Origin: Rostratula benghalensis
Taxonomy: Eukaryota > Chordata > Aves > Charadriiformes > Rostratulidae
Length of the DNA: 64,000 nucleotides
Direction of reading: 5' to 3'
NCBI GenBank assembly: GCA_013399305.1
Contig: VXAI01000138.1
Span: 1,851,757 to 1,915,756, forward strand
Shown here piece after piece: positions 22,921 to 34,520 of the stretch; within the stretch, counting starts at the first letter, position 1, and the number at the start of each line of letters is the position of its first letter. The notes under the pieces were generated by a model. That model saw nothing but the letters and a program-made list of their open reading frames with translations. It did no database searches and had not been told where the DNA came from. Position numbers and translations under genes: made by a program.

Positions 22921-24170
22921 CTGTACCATGAAATGTGCTTCTAAGAAACTGCTGGCCCTTCCCCGGTGGAGTTTCCAGCGATGCCTGCGAAGGGCACTTT
23001 GCCGTGAAAGCTCGGGGGCACCTCCTCGGGGTCACCCCATGGTGCCACGGGGACCCTTCCAGTTAGTTCATGCAAAGGGCGTGATCATGTTTGCTGTATA
23101 CCCTAAATATGGGTAAAGCCACTCTGCTCCTTTACTACTTTCCTTTTCCTTCTTTTCCTTTTTTTTCTTTCTTTCTTTTTTTTTTTGGTGTGGGGGACTG
23201 GTATTAATTCTTGTTTCAGAATCAGTATGTTCCACTGTTTGTATGGAAAAGTCCTGTTTTTTTCTCTAACATAATAAGCACAAGGAGAAATGGTGCCTAA
23301 TTTAAACACCAAATTTTTGCAGAATGTCCGTCTTACAAACTTTCATGCACCTTAACACCATCTTGTTGCTGTGCAAGGGAAACTAAAGCCCTGATTTTCA
23401 GCTCATGCCTTCCCTTTCTGCCTGCCCTTCTGAGCTCATGTAGCATTATCCAGGATATCCAGTGATATCTACTTACTGAGCTGGCCTTCGAGGACTTACA
23501 TTTCCAAGGCTACGGTTTCTCTGCAGCAATGGTGGGCACATCCCCATCCCCCCTGGTTCACTTGGCTCTCAGCAGTGGGAAGAGAAGTTGGCCATAGGGT
23601 GCAGCCTCCTTTCTCTACCACCTTCTTGAACAATGTGATTGCTGTGCCCTTGACTTGAGTTGGCCATGTTGCCCTGGCGTCCTCCATCCCCAGCAGACCT
23701 TCATGGACCTCCAAGGTCTAACCTGGAGGTTAGAAGAGCCTCTGGCATTGTCACATAATAGGGTTAGTCGGACCCAAACACCGTATCTCTGGGGTTGGAA
23801 CTCTGGATTTAGTCCACAGAGGTCCTCTCTGAGCTGCTAAATTCTTCACTGGATCCATCCTAAAATGTTTTCAATATTATGCACTGCCTGTGGGTTTTTA
23901 AGGCTTAACTTCCAGAGGCTGAGCATCCATGGTTCCTACTTACCTTAGATTGAAGCCACACAAATCATCTGTAAATGTGGTCCGAGCACCAGCTCCACTC
24001 ATCTCTGGAGTGTGTGATGGAGCTCAGAAGAGCAGCCATGGCTGAAAGCCACACACTTGATGTGAAGAGGGTGAACCCTGCTTTGGTCCAGCTCCTCAGC
24101 CAGCATCATCCTTGCCTGCAAGCTCAAGTTCCTGACTTTCTACTGGGAGGGCATAAAGAAGTATTTAAAG
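22920..24170. other. Unique non-coding DNA
   Basis: A small CpG cluster lies at 22958-23054. A pyrimidine tract is at 23138-23186. Short frames at 23496-23840 overlap on opposite strands and match nothing known. Confidence 0.5.
23138..23186 (+). repeat. Polypyrimidine tract (49 nt)
   Basis: Forty-nine consecutive C/T residues, increasingly T-rich, with no purine interruption. Such tracts can form triplex (H-DNA) structures or arise from slippage. Confidence 0.9.
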
Positions 24171-24400
24171 ATAATCTATTATTGCTAAGCAACAATAGCA
24201 ATAGTTAATCTCTTTTATTAAAACCTTTAATGACTTAGGGGACTTATGAAACCATCGGAGCCTGCTTAATGAGTGCCTGCTCTGGCCCACACTTTTGGAA
24301 GCTTAAATCTTTAATAGAGCAGAAAAGAAATTCACAACAATTGCGGGGTGGAGGGTGGGGGAGATGGGGACGGGACTGTATGAAATTTATGGAGCCATTT
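24170..24400. promoter_or_regulatory. Candidate conserved element, 5' part
   Basis: TATTGCT (24180-24186) and AGCAATA (24197-24203) form perfect inverted arms over AAGCAACAAT, which includes AGCAAC (RFX half-site-like), and AACAATAG overlaps the right arm (SOX-like). This block runs into the long inverted repeat downstream and probably belongs with it. Confidence 0.35.
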
Positions 24401-24425
24401 GGTTTCCAGGGCTCCTGTTCCTGCT

Positions 24426-24536
24426 GGGCAATGCTCTGATGATGTATTGCAGTAACATGTCATCAGGGCAACGGAGCTTCATGATGCATTACAGCAATAA
24501 GTCGTTTGCAATACATCATCAGAGCAGCTGCTGCCC
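24426..24536. repeat. Long compound inverted repeat (hairpin-forming)
   Basis: Two perfect 20-bp inverted arms (24432-24451 and 24507-24526) share the motif TGATGATGTATTGCA. Outside them, GGGCA (24426-24430) pairs with TGCCC (24532-24536). Inside, 24452-24465 can pair with 24482-24492 with small bulges, leaving a loop near 24466-24481. The word ATGATGYATTRCAG occurs directly at 24439-24452 and 24481-24494 (12 of 14 identical) and inverted in the right arm. It may be a multi-site regulatory element, a structured RNA or a hairpin; no small-RNA family is recognised. Confidence 0.75.
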
Positions 24537-24539
24537 CGG

Positions 24540-25318
24540 ATTGGGAGTCTCAAACCAAAATTAGGCAAGCAATTCAACGTGCACCAAAGATGCTTTCTTC
24601 CTTTCTCTCTTTCCTTCCCTTTCTCCAGGTCCTTCTCTCCTCCTCGCTCCCAATCTCGCTCTGCAATTTGTGAGTAATTTATTCATTCTGTCTCTCCCAT
24701 GAAAATTCCTTTCTGGTGGAACCAATTGACCACAATGCTCCGCACCCCGGGAATGCACTGTGAGGAAGATGAGGATGACTGTAATGAATTAGATGTGTAA
24801 TCCCTTCAGACTGATAGCCCAGGTCTGACAGTGACTGGCACCAGATGTTTAAGGGGAGACAGCTCATGATGGCGAATTGCAGGACAATGTAGGTCCTATT
24901 TTGCTAATTAAGAGTTAATATTTAAGCCCCTCTTTAGATGTGCCCTGGTTTTAGTTCTCATGGTTTTGTTCTCTTAAATGTATTAACAATTCTCACTAAT
25001 CCATGGAAATATGCAAAATAACTTAATAAACTGGAGTAAGCTTTCAGCTGCTGCAATGACTGATCTCGTGAGTCTTTAGGAAAAGGCTCCATCACGTTTC
25101 TCACCTTTTCTCAAAAGCTGCTCAGGTTCTGGAGCCAGAGGACAGGTTGGGAAATTAGGAGTTACTGGAAGTGTCCATGTAGCAGTGGCAGCCTGGTGGC
25201 ATCCCAAGCCCCATACTCCTGCAGTTGCCTTCCCAACCTTTTCTTGTTTCTTGGGCTTGACTTGGCCTTTTACACATGTGGCAAACAGACCTTTGGAAAC
25301 TCGTCAAATATACTGAAT
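24540..25318. other. Unique non-coding DNA with pyrimidine tract
   Basis: A 34-nt uninterrupted C/T tract (24593-24626) follows the hairpin. AT-rich sequence at 24890-25050 has TTAATTA-like cores and could extend the upstream element. No gene recognised. Confidence 0.5.
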
Positions 25319-25344
25319 NNNNNNNNNNNNNNNNNNNNNNNNNN
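25319..25344. other. Assembly gap (26 N) followed by C11
   Basis: Twenty-six N are followed at once by eleven C (25345-25355). The missing sequence is probably low-complexity and GC-rich, a common cause of dropout in bird assemblies. Confidence 0.98.
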
Positions 25345-25355
25345 CCCCCCCCCCC

Positions 25356-25640
25356 TTTTCTTTTCTTCAGCCTTGAAAACTCATTTCACTCTGTTCCTCT
25401 TCTGCTGTTTTCTTTAGAGAGGGGGCCCAGGTGAAATGTTTCAGACCTGACTCTTGCAGTTTCCCAAGCTGGAAGGTCCTGGGCCTTGGCAGGGCAGCCA
25501 GGGTGATGTTTTAGCACGTGACAGAGGGAAAGAACAATTGGGACCAGATGTAGCCCCTGAGAGGGTGCCTGGGTATGGCAGCAGGCGTTTGGGACTTTGC
25601 TCTAGAGCTATCTGCCCTGCTCTTCAGTGGAGACTGGCTC
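25356..25640. other. Unique non-coding DNA
   Basis: The open frame 25454-25999 (181 codons) begins here and continues into the next block. It is addressed there. Confidence 0.5.
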
Positions 25641-26160
25641 AGGAGATAATAAAATGTTCAGTGGGTAGCCACTGGATATACTGCCCGTATGCACACACTG
25701 CAGAGTTGGTTGTGTTTCAGGGGATTGTTTTGATTATTGTATTTTTTAGTACTCCTTTAGCGTCTAATGCCCTGCACTTATTAAATCACGCAGCACGGCG
25801 GAAAGAGAGAGAGGAAAATCGCATCCATGGGTTGTTACAATGCATGAGGCATAACCAAGTGCTTCAAATCCCTGAGGGGATTACTTCGGAATCACCAGGC
25901 CACCTGGAGTTTCATTATGGTTCTTACAAACAGGCTTTTAGCAAGAAGGATGAGGTGGGGGGAGAAGGGGTCTTCTATTTAAGCACTGAAAAGAGATAAA
26001 GTTCAGAGAGCCAAACAATGGCTTCCAACGGGCTCAGCCGAGTCAGCTGAGACCCAAGGACTGGAAAGGATTAATCAGAGCGAAAAATGTCAGTTTACAA
26101 CAAAATCTTTAGCAAAGTGTCCAAGCCACAGAGCTCAGCGGAGACCAGGCTTAGTCATTC
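25640..26160. promoter_or_regulatory. Candidate conserved non-coding element
   Basis: The block is repeat-free with balanced composition, containing CACTTATTAAATCACGCAGC near 25775 and TGCATGAGGCATAACC near 25840. It lies within a 181-codon open frame (25454-25999) whose translation matches no family I know and has no clear flanking splice sites. I favour a non-coding element, with an unrecognised exon as the alternative. Confidence 0.32.
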
Positions 26161-27040
26161 TCTAATCACGTACTACTTTTTCCCTTGCTTCGTCTGAGAG
26201 TCAAGAGTTTGTGTTTGAATCCAAGTCGTCTTTGCTATATCTGTGCCACAAGCTGTTCCTCAGCCTGTAAGTCCCATCTGCAGGAGGGCCCCTCTCTTGC
26301 TCCCATGTATTTCCTGGCCCATTGGATGCCCCGTGTATCTGCCTCTGTCACATCTTGTGCTTTTTGATTAATTACATCGTGCCTGTGTCTACAGAAGGAC
26401 TTTGCACCTTTGGAGTAGCCTTACCTAGGGTGGATGGAGCAGGATGGTGGTCTTTAGGAATACATTCAAAAGCTCCACTGCAAACTCTATGTGGTGATTT
26501 ATATCAAAGGTGCAGCGTTGGGAAGGTGACGTTGCTCACTCAAGGGAAAGCCACTGTTCAGCACAGATCATTGAGGGATTGAGCACTCCAGATTTTTTGG
26601 ATGAATGCGAAGCAAACATTCCATCACCAACTAAATTTGCTTTAACATACAGTCCTGCTGCAACTTATTTTATTCCAGAAGCATCTACAATCCGTGTGAT
26701 GAATAAAACCCTCGTTCTTCCTCGTTCAGTCTTTGTTCCCCCAGAAATTTCATTCCAAGAGTAAGACATGACATAAGGATAGAATGTTGAGATGCAGGCA
26801 GGCAGGAGGCAGGTTGCTCACCATGGTCAGGCAGGTAACAGCAGGTACCCTGCTCCTCTGGCCTTTGTCTATGTTTTATACCATTTGTAAGGTGTCACTG
26901 CAGTAATATGCACAATATCCTTAATTTCCAGCCTGTTTTTTATGTCCTGAAATTTTGCTGTGACTCTTCTGTGAATTTGATAAAATACTTTTTTTTTGAG
27001 AGCAGCTCAAAACCCACCCCTGGTTCTAGGTCGAATATTT
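26160..27040. other. Unique non-coding DNA
   Basis: Short frames at 26185-26764 and a GCAG-rich stretch at about 26793-26846. No gene recognised. Confidence 0.5.
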
Positions 27041-27260
27041 CTTTTCATTAACAGTGGGATGATCCTAATGATATCCAAATGCTTTGTTCTGCCTTTACCT
27101 AGAGAAGAATTACACTGAATATGTGTGGGACTCTATTAAATATGTAGGAGTTTGGACAATCAAATATTGTCAGGTTTTGATTTTACACCTCAAGGCAACT
27201 CTCACTATGATTAAGCCTGGTGGATCTGTGCAGTATCTACAAAACCATAACTGGCCACCT
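27040..27260. promoter_or_regulatory. Candidate element with inverted SOX-type pair
   Basis: GACAAT (27155-27160) and ATTGTC (27166-27171) are perfect inverted arms around CAAAT, the head-to-head layout known for SOXE dimer sites. The surrounding AT-rich sequence is repeat-free. Confidence 0.3.
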
Positions 27261-29130
27261 GCACACAATTGCTGTGATTGCACATGAAATGATGCTCATT
27301 AAAGAAGACAGCTTCTCTGAAGCTGGCAGGATTTCTGTGCTCCACATGCACGAGCCCAGGATTTCAATAATGTAATTATTGAAAACGGTAAAAGTTGTAA
27401 TGTTTGTCTGTAAGAGGTCATCCCAAAATCAAATTCCCTGAATTCACGACTGGGTGTCAGTTCTTTCAGTCTGAGACTACAAAAGTTGCTCAAATGTTAA
27501 AAATAAAAATGTTTTGCATGTAAATCCATGAAAACAACTTTTTTTCTAAGAGACATCCTCTGGAGATAGATGCATGTGGAGGGGGTTTTATTTCTTCAAG
27601 AGCATGGGGTTATTTGTTAAAGTTAGAGTGCTGTAAAGAGCCCTGAGGGTGAGCAGAGCTCTTGGAAGCACTGGCACCCAAGTGATGACAGAGGTTGAGG
27701 TTTGATTAGATCTGAGTGACAACCAGCAGTTTTGACTGGGTCTTCTTCCCCTTTAAAACAGTCTTGCCACCTTTGTAAATTTATTTTATTCGTGCTCCAA
27801 AATTTTCAGACATACATCTTTAGAGGAAAAAGTGACTATATTAAACCTCTTCACCCTTGAACTCCTCCAAGGCCTCTCCACTCATTCCTCTTTCACACGA
27901 GCACATGGGCTAGGACCCTTGGAAGAACATGAAGTACCTTGTTGGTAGTATTTTGCAAAATTGCAATAAGGGATCAGCAGGTAAAATCTCCTGGCCTGCA
28001 TTAAGAAAACAAATAACTGGCTACAAGGACTGTCTTGAATGTCACTTTCGATTAGAGTTAATCCTTGGTGGTGAAAGAACGGATGACACATCTGTAAGGT
28101 ATGCTGGCACTATTCTCAGGCTTTGCAAGAGTAATTCAGGGTTTTCAGTTTAGGAATTTGTAGGAATCTATTCTATATTAGACTTATAAATGTAACTTAT
28201 ATGTATCTGCAGTACCTCTTCTGTGCTCTTTTAAATAACTGTCAATTTTACAAAATGCTTGCTTGCAGACCTAGAGAAGAAATCCTGACAGGGATAGAAG
28301 GGATTGCATGTGATACCTTCGGCTGCTGTGTCACACAAGATTATGCAGGTAAGAAAATTTACAGAAGCTGAGGATTTTGAGCTGGAGACTGCATTTCTTT
28401 TCTCTCCAGATTGTTTTTTCATAACCATTCAGGGTTTTTATTCAACGTTTTGTAGCACTGGCTGAAGTGGGGATTCCTGAACACCGGCCTGGGAATGCTG
28501 GAGCCCTGTTTTGCCTCTAATCTGGAACATTTCAACTCCTTGGAAACGAGTGTCAGAAGCGTGAAACAGCACAAACGAGTCCATGCTGACTAATTCCTAT
28601 TCCACAGATGGAGGGCTGAGGCCAGGCAGGAGTTTAGGAATTCAAATTCAGGGAACTCTAAGGTGACTAGAGTATGCTTTTGGCCTCTATCTCAACATTT
28701 ATCATGTTATTGAGGATAGAAAGTATGTCATCAAATGCCTGCACTATGGGTACTGGAATTTAAAATCCCTCATCACAAGCTTTTAACTGGATGCCAATTT
28801 GAAACTGTTAGGAAAAAAAAAAAAACAAACCCTAACCTAAAAAAATCTACTTACGCATTTGTTCTGCCACTCTGTTAAAAAAGAACAGCTGAACAAATTA
28901 TCAACATTTTGTGAGGATTAGGAAAATTGATACAGGCTGACTCACTGCATGCCTATATAACCTGAAGTAATGTTAAAACCCAGGAAATGAGACTGGGACT
29001 GGAAAGGCTGAGAGAATTATTGTATTATTGTAGCATCCTATAATGCCAGATTATTGGGCTCAGTTTTCCACTGCCTATTTACGCCCTTGTAAATGTTGGA
29101 ATATTCTTGCTCCAACCTGATAACCCTTTA
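27260..29130. other. Unique non-coding DNA
   Basis: Mostly AT-rich. A short exon-like stretch at 28269-28348 (AG before, GT after, one open frame) is noted among the findings. An A-run is near 28811-28823. Nothing else recognised. Confidence 0.5.
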
Positions 29131-29300
29131 TGCTTGTGGTGCATTGATGTTTCCCTCCAGGAGTTTCATTACTCCATGAAAGCTAAACTTTCATTAATTA
29201 ATTAATTCAGTGTAAGCTGCATATGCTAAATATCAGAAATTGATTAAAAATCAAGCCATCATTACAGACTGAGTGTTACTGGAACTGTATTTAGTAGAAA
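29130..29300. promoter_or_regulatory. Candidate homeodomain-rich element
   Basis: TCATTAATTAATTAATTCA at 29191-29209 packs several overlapping TAAT/ATTA cores. It is followed by GCATATGCTAAAT and GATTAAAAATCAAGCC words. The block is compact and repeat-free, typical of homeobox-bound elements by texture. Confidence 0.35.
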
Positions 29301-30380
29301 GCAATGGATAATAGGATCTTTGAACAGGAAAGGTAGGAGCTAGTAAAAGTGATCTTTACATTAAAGAACTTCAAGGATGGAGAAAAAAATCTAAAATATG
29401 TGCAAAAAAAAAAAATAATCATTTAACACTAAGGAGGGAGCAGGTGTTTTCCATATATTTACATCTGAAGGAAAGAGAAGGCATGCATTGCCAAGTCCCA
29501 GCATTAACTTGCAGTGTTTGCAGGGAAGGTATTTCTATTTTGTATCTTGAACAAAGTAGGGAATTCTGGCCCAGAATTTTCTTCTGTCTTTGTTTCTTCT
29601 GCTGTGCATACACGCTGTGCTCGGAGACATACAGCAGCCTGCAGCAGCCGCCTTCCTGGTTTTATGCAATACAACCCAAGCTGCTGGAAAAGTCCTACCT
29701 CAATGCCAGTTTTCAATATTAGAGACATTATGATAATTAGAGAGGAATCTGACCTGCAGAGGTCACTTCAGAAGCTGTGAATTCTGCTGGCTGTTTTTAC
29801 ACCTGGGGTTTCTGACCCAGCTCACCAAAATCTCTGCCTGCCTTCGCCTCCTGAGTGGCAGGACCAGACTCTGCATCCCTCCTGCCCTGTTCCCTGAGGC
29901 CAGGACTTTCATTTTAGCCCTTGTGCTGGGTGAATAATTGATAAAACCGTGGGGCAGAGGAAGTTTGGCACAGCCAGTCTGTGATCAGCTGTTTCCCTGG
30001 CTTTGATCCTCCAGGAGCACCCCCCCGGCCCCGGGAACCCGCAGACCAGTGGCTCCAGCAAGCCCTTTGTGGGCATTGTACATGGGGAAGGCATCACCTG
30101 TCAAAGTGAATGGCTGCAACCTTTCCCTGACCATGGGATGCCTTTTGATGCATCGGGTGTTGATAATTAGGGCCTAATTGAGTGATTAACAGCCCCAGCA
30201 GCTCAAGTCTGTAAGGGTACCTGAGGAGCACCAGTAGTGTTTCCCTGCAGGTCCCAGTTCTGAGCCTCTGGAGAGGCATTTTTCCAGCCCCAGCAGGGCC
30301 ATTGGCCATGGCTCTGGGTTGAGCTCCTCCTGGGGTCGGGCAGTGCAGGATCTTCACCAGAAACGGTGCGGAGCCAGCAG
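29300..30380. other. Unique non-coding DNA
   Basis: An A-run is near 29404-29415. Overlapping short frames at 29419-29780 are unrecognised. A GC-richer block at 30010-30060 has a C-run. No gene supported. Confidence 0.5.
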
Positions 30381-30830
30381 AATCCTAGGAGGTGATTACA
30401 TTTTCTCACGAGTGCTATAATCGCTTTCTCTAAACCTCTATTGATAATAACTGTTGCAGGAGTGGGCTCCCATTTGCCAAGACACATGGTCTCTGCAGGC
30501 AATGAAAATCTGTCTAGATGCACTGAACTTAATTAACTGAGTTTGAAGAGCCTATTAAGGCTATATTAAAAGAAGCCTATCTCAGCAGGCCCTCACAGTG
30601 GGGAGACCCAGCAGAGCTTTCAATTTAAGACTTATTGCAAAGATATCCTGCTGCCCAGCTCCATGGTCTGCCTGGGAGCTGTATAATAGACGGCTTGGGA
30701 GCAGGGTAAAAGGGTTTACAAAGAGAGCTGGGTAAGTGGTGGCTATATCAAAGGAAATCAACCTGTAATATATTATATGCTCACTTTGTGGCTGGGGGAA
30801 AAAGGTATGTAAATGGTGAGGTTATTCAGC
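30380..30830. promoter_or_regulatory. Candidate conserved non-coding element
   Basis: This long repeat-free block contains TTAATTAA (30529-30536), TTGATAATAACTG near 30441 and GGTGATTACATTTTCTC near 30391. A donor-like GTAAGT occurs near 30730 after a 47-codon open stretch, which is not persuasive on its own. It is one of the larger candidate elements. Confidence 0.38.
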
Positions 30831-33110
30831 ACTGAATGAAACAAATGACAGTGAGGATGTGTTTTAAAAACTTTAAATAGGGCTTAAGGAATCCAAAGAT
30901 AAGCTTTTCCTGAGTAATTCTGGTGCAGTGGAGTGCCAACTTAAAAAGTGCCAACTTCTCACAGAATATCAAAGAAATGCCTCCTGCATCTCCTCTCCTC
31001 TTCCTCTCTCATACCTAAGTTAGGGATTCTTCACTTCTCAAGAAAACTGTGTTGTCACCAATCTTAACACCATTAGTAGCTTCTCTCCCTGGCTGCAGGA
31101 GAATAGAACAAAGGTAAAAAAAGCTGTCTGCTGCTTGACTGATGAGTAAGGAACTCTGTCCCGCAACAGACGTTCCCTCAAGCCACTGTTTATTATAAAT
31201 TGCTGAATTGCAACACTACAGTAAAAATAACAACAACAAAAAGAAATCAACAAACTCCACAAAATATGTTGATTTTTGCCTGACTCAGTACAACCTGCAT
31301 ATGGAATGGTATAAAAGTTTAAATGTAATACCATCACTAACAATAATTCCTATTTTTTATGGAGTGCTTTCTCTATTTAGAGGGCTGCCCAACCAGTACA
31401 GGCAACTTCATGCATTAAATTGAATGGTATGGAGTTGAAGTCAGCGCAAGTTAAAACCTTTAGACCCAGGGGATTGCTGCTGGCCAGCCTGAGACCCAGC
31501 TCTTGACATCAAGGGATTATATTCAAGTCTTGGTTGAGGTGGGGAGCTCAGTTTTAGTTCTGATGGTTGTAGGCTTAGGCTGGAATTATTTTTTTTTTTT
31601 TTCATTCTACATTAAAAGAAAATAAAAAGTCAGTCTTCCCCGTGTGCCAAACTCTGCCACCTTTGCTAATGATGCATTTAAGAACCCCGAGTGAAGGAAG
31701 CTTCACTTGAGCAACGTGAGCAGAAGCTGTACAAGTTGGATCGATGGAGAGCAAGCACTTCCAGAGGGCCCAAACTCTTCTATTCCAAATTAGAACAACC
31801 CCCAAATTATTATTTGTGTGAATAATGTACCATGCATGTTTCACATTGCAGTTGTTCCTAATGTTTTATTTTTATACAAAATAAGGGCCTGTAAAGCCCC
31901 AAATCCTTCACTGGTTTATTGCAGTAGCTGAATTAAAAATAGAAGATCCTGCTGAAGAATGTCTGTTCAGTGCAGCTGAAGTATAATTGTGTGTGGCTTC
32001 AGTTTGTTTGGCATAGGAAAACCTGGTGTAACTTGAGAATTCATTACGAGAAAAGTACAGGGCTCCTGCCATCTTCTAATGGTCTTCTTACAGCTTTAAA
32101 TGCAAAATTTACAAGGAAAGTCTTAAAGAAATGACAGGAAAATCTGAGAAGATAATGAAACTGGACAGGGAAATTAATAGAAGCCTTGGGTTCTCTAATC
32201 CACAGTGATTAATATCTTTTAGTTCCATGATCCTTGGTTTCCACTGGAATTGATAAACTACCAAATGTGGCTTCTCTGCTTTAAATCAATACAAAAAAAA
32301 AAAAAAATCTTAGTTGGCCTTGCTGGCCTATCTGTCATCTCATTTCTAGCTGAAGGTTAGACATAATACTTTTTAGCTGCAACAGTAAGATAGACTATTT
32401 TTTCCAGTTGTATTTGAATTTCTTTTCTATTTTAATTCTATTATGCCCAGAAGAAGATGGTGTGAGCAGCATTTGAGATGCTAATAGTTTTCAGCATGTT
32501 GCTAGAGCCAAGAGGTTTAATGATGGCCTTGCCAAATTTTTAAGGACATCTACCCCTTAAGTATCATTTGTCTCTAAGGTATCTTGGGTTTGGCACCACA
32601 ACCTGGTTCCTGCTGTAGAAACTCCTGGCTGCCTGCTGGAGTTCAGGCAGTTCCTATGAAGCCACGCAGGCGTATGGAGGGATGCACGTTGCTGGCTTTG
32701 TTTCTTGCAGATGTGGAAGTTGAGCCATGGAACAGGGAGTCCTCTTCAGCTGGGGAAAGAGCATTTAAATGCAGTTTGTGGGATAGAGGTGTCTCCAGAC
32801 TCGAAATACAAATTTCTTTTGCCTTCAACATAATGTACTTTCAACGCACCTTTGCGTTGCTTTAACCTTCTGTGCTGATGTGTGTGATGTTGTTATGAAG
32901 CCTGGTGGCCTCGCAGGGCTGCTCTTAAGTGGAATCTCAGAACAGTCCTCATTGTGAGTTGGGTTTCTGTTTCAATTCTTACTTTTAAATGTGCCGCCTC
33001 CTTCTTAAAGACAAAAATAATCCAGAAAAACCCAACCATGCTTTCCTGTGTTTTTGCTCCATGCTCCCTTCTCCCATTTAGCTGCGGTCTATTTTCCTTC
33101 ACACTTATTT
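30830..33110. other. Unique non-coding DNA
   Basis: AGTGCCAACTT is directly repeated at 30932-30942 and 30947-30957. Homopolymers lie near 31590-31601 and 32291-32305. The block 31800-32030 is AT-rich and possibly regulatory. No coding exon recognised. Confidence 0.5.
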
Positions 33111-33119
33111 GACATCATG

Positions 33120-33420
33120 GAAATTCAATTGATGCCAGTAATTTATGATGGTTTCTGTGGGAGATGTAGGTGTTCCTGTCATTAGAGCATTAGATGGCTT
33201 TCCCAGTTCAGCTCCCCGAAGCGGGGCTGCAGCAAACCCAGCGTGGCTGCCAGCTCCGCTGCCTTCCAAGCTCAGCGCGGAGCGGGTGTTACAAAGCCAT
33301 CCTCGAGTTCTCATCTCGTGTAGCTGGCATGGCTTAACGCTGCTCTTGCTCCTTGAAGGGCTGTCACTCATTAATATTTAGATCTCTGCTCCATAGTAAT
33401 TATCCCTCCCAGATCCCTTC
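33120..33420. promoter_or_regulatory. Candidate conserved non-coding element
   Basis: An AT-rich start (CAATTGATGCCAGTAATTTATG) leads into a CpG-containing middle (33215-33310) and back to CATTAATATTTAG near 33369. Opposing open frames (33105-33371 and 33145-33381) match no known protein. Confidence 0.33.
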
Positions 33421-33498
33421 ACAGGAGGAGAACTTGTAGTTTGGAAAATGAACGTGCCATGATGAGCTGCCCTTGTATAAATACATCTATCTTTTTTC

Positions 33499-33514
33499 TT
33501 TTTTTTTTTTTTTT
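33499..33514. repeat. Poly-T tract (T16)
   Basis: Sixteen T preceded by C/T-rich bases. It separates two candidate blocks. Confidence 0.9.
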
Positions 33515-33599
33515 CCTGAAATAGGCCCATAATTCAGACATATGTTGTGTTTATTTTTTGAACATGGGGTTTTGTCTGGGAATGGGCAGCTGGACCTTA

Positions 33600-33760
33600 C
33601 ACTCAACAGGAAAGTGTTTATCCAAAAGAGTTAATGCAGATGAGTAATCCGGGACGCTCCTGCCAGTTCTCGGGTGGTGGGGTTCCCGTAAACAGCGAGA
33701 CACTTTGAACTTATGGGGTTTACTTTATGTCATACTCCAACCACTAAAACAACACACCAC
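33600..33760. promoter_or_regulatory. Candidate element with OTX-type and forkhead-type words
   Basis: TAATCC (33645-33650) and GTAAACA (33688-33694) lie 38 bp apart in a repeat-free, CpG-containing block. Confidence 0.3.
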
Positions 33761-34520
33761 CATGGAGTTCTTCCCTGTTAAACCAAAACACAGATTAAGC
33801 CATGGAAAGTTAGGCTTGAAAGTATCATGTGGGGGGACCTTCTGTTCATCATCATGTCCTCCTTAATTCACTCTGTCTCGGAACAGGCGGTGGAGTGTCA
33901 TTTGTGTAGTGTGGTGGTTTATTACAACACTAGTAAAGCTGTCCTGGGTCTATGTAATACCTAGAGACATGGGGATGTAGGAGGTGTAATTGAAGACATG
34001 TGAAAAGGGAGGGAGAATTGTTCTTGGGGAGCCTGGGGCTGAGGTTTGTGTGCATACATTTCCTCCCACCTTTTTTCCCTGGCAATTAAAACTTGGGCTG
34101 GTCATTCCTTGTCTTCCTGCTTCCAGTTTTCCCCTCTCCCTGTGAAATGCCTGCTCTGAGGGACCGGGTATTGGGCTGGTGGGATTGCTGCTCTGACCCT
34201 ACAAAGTAATTTCAGTGTCCACACAGATCAGCATTCACCTTCCTTTATCTGTACTTATTAATTTCCAGTATTGCTAGAAAGTCACCTTTAAAACTTAATC
34301 TAATGAAACCACCTTTGTTTGTTGCAGGATATATTTACACATGCAATAAATACCTTCTCCTGTATCTAATTTTCAAACTGGTCCTAGAAGCTTGGTTCTG
34401 CCCAGATGTTCTTGCTAATCATGGATGTGGACTTGACGTGGGAAACATCAATAAGACTGTGGCAGGATTTTCTGTGGGTCTTACACAGCTCAAATACTCC
34501 TGGGTAATTGCTCAACATTA
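33760..34520. other. Unique non-coding DNA
   Basis: No recognised feature. The 72-codon frame at 34303-34521 matches nothing I know. Confidence 0.5.

Noticed and set aside
25454..25999. 181-codon open frame
   Set aside because: The translation is unfamiliar and no good flanking splice pair was found. Treated as a candidate non-coding element instead.
17905..31665. TGCCACCTTTG at 17905, 27765 and 31655, resembling half a CTCF site
   Set aside because: Only the right half of the CTCF consensus fits, and a few triplicated 11-mers are expected by chance in this length.
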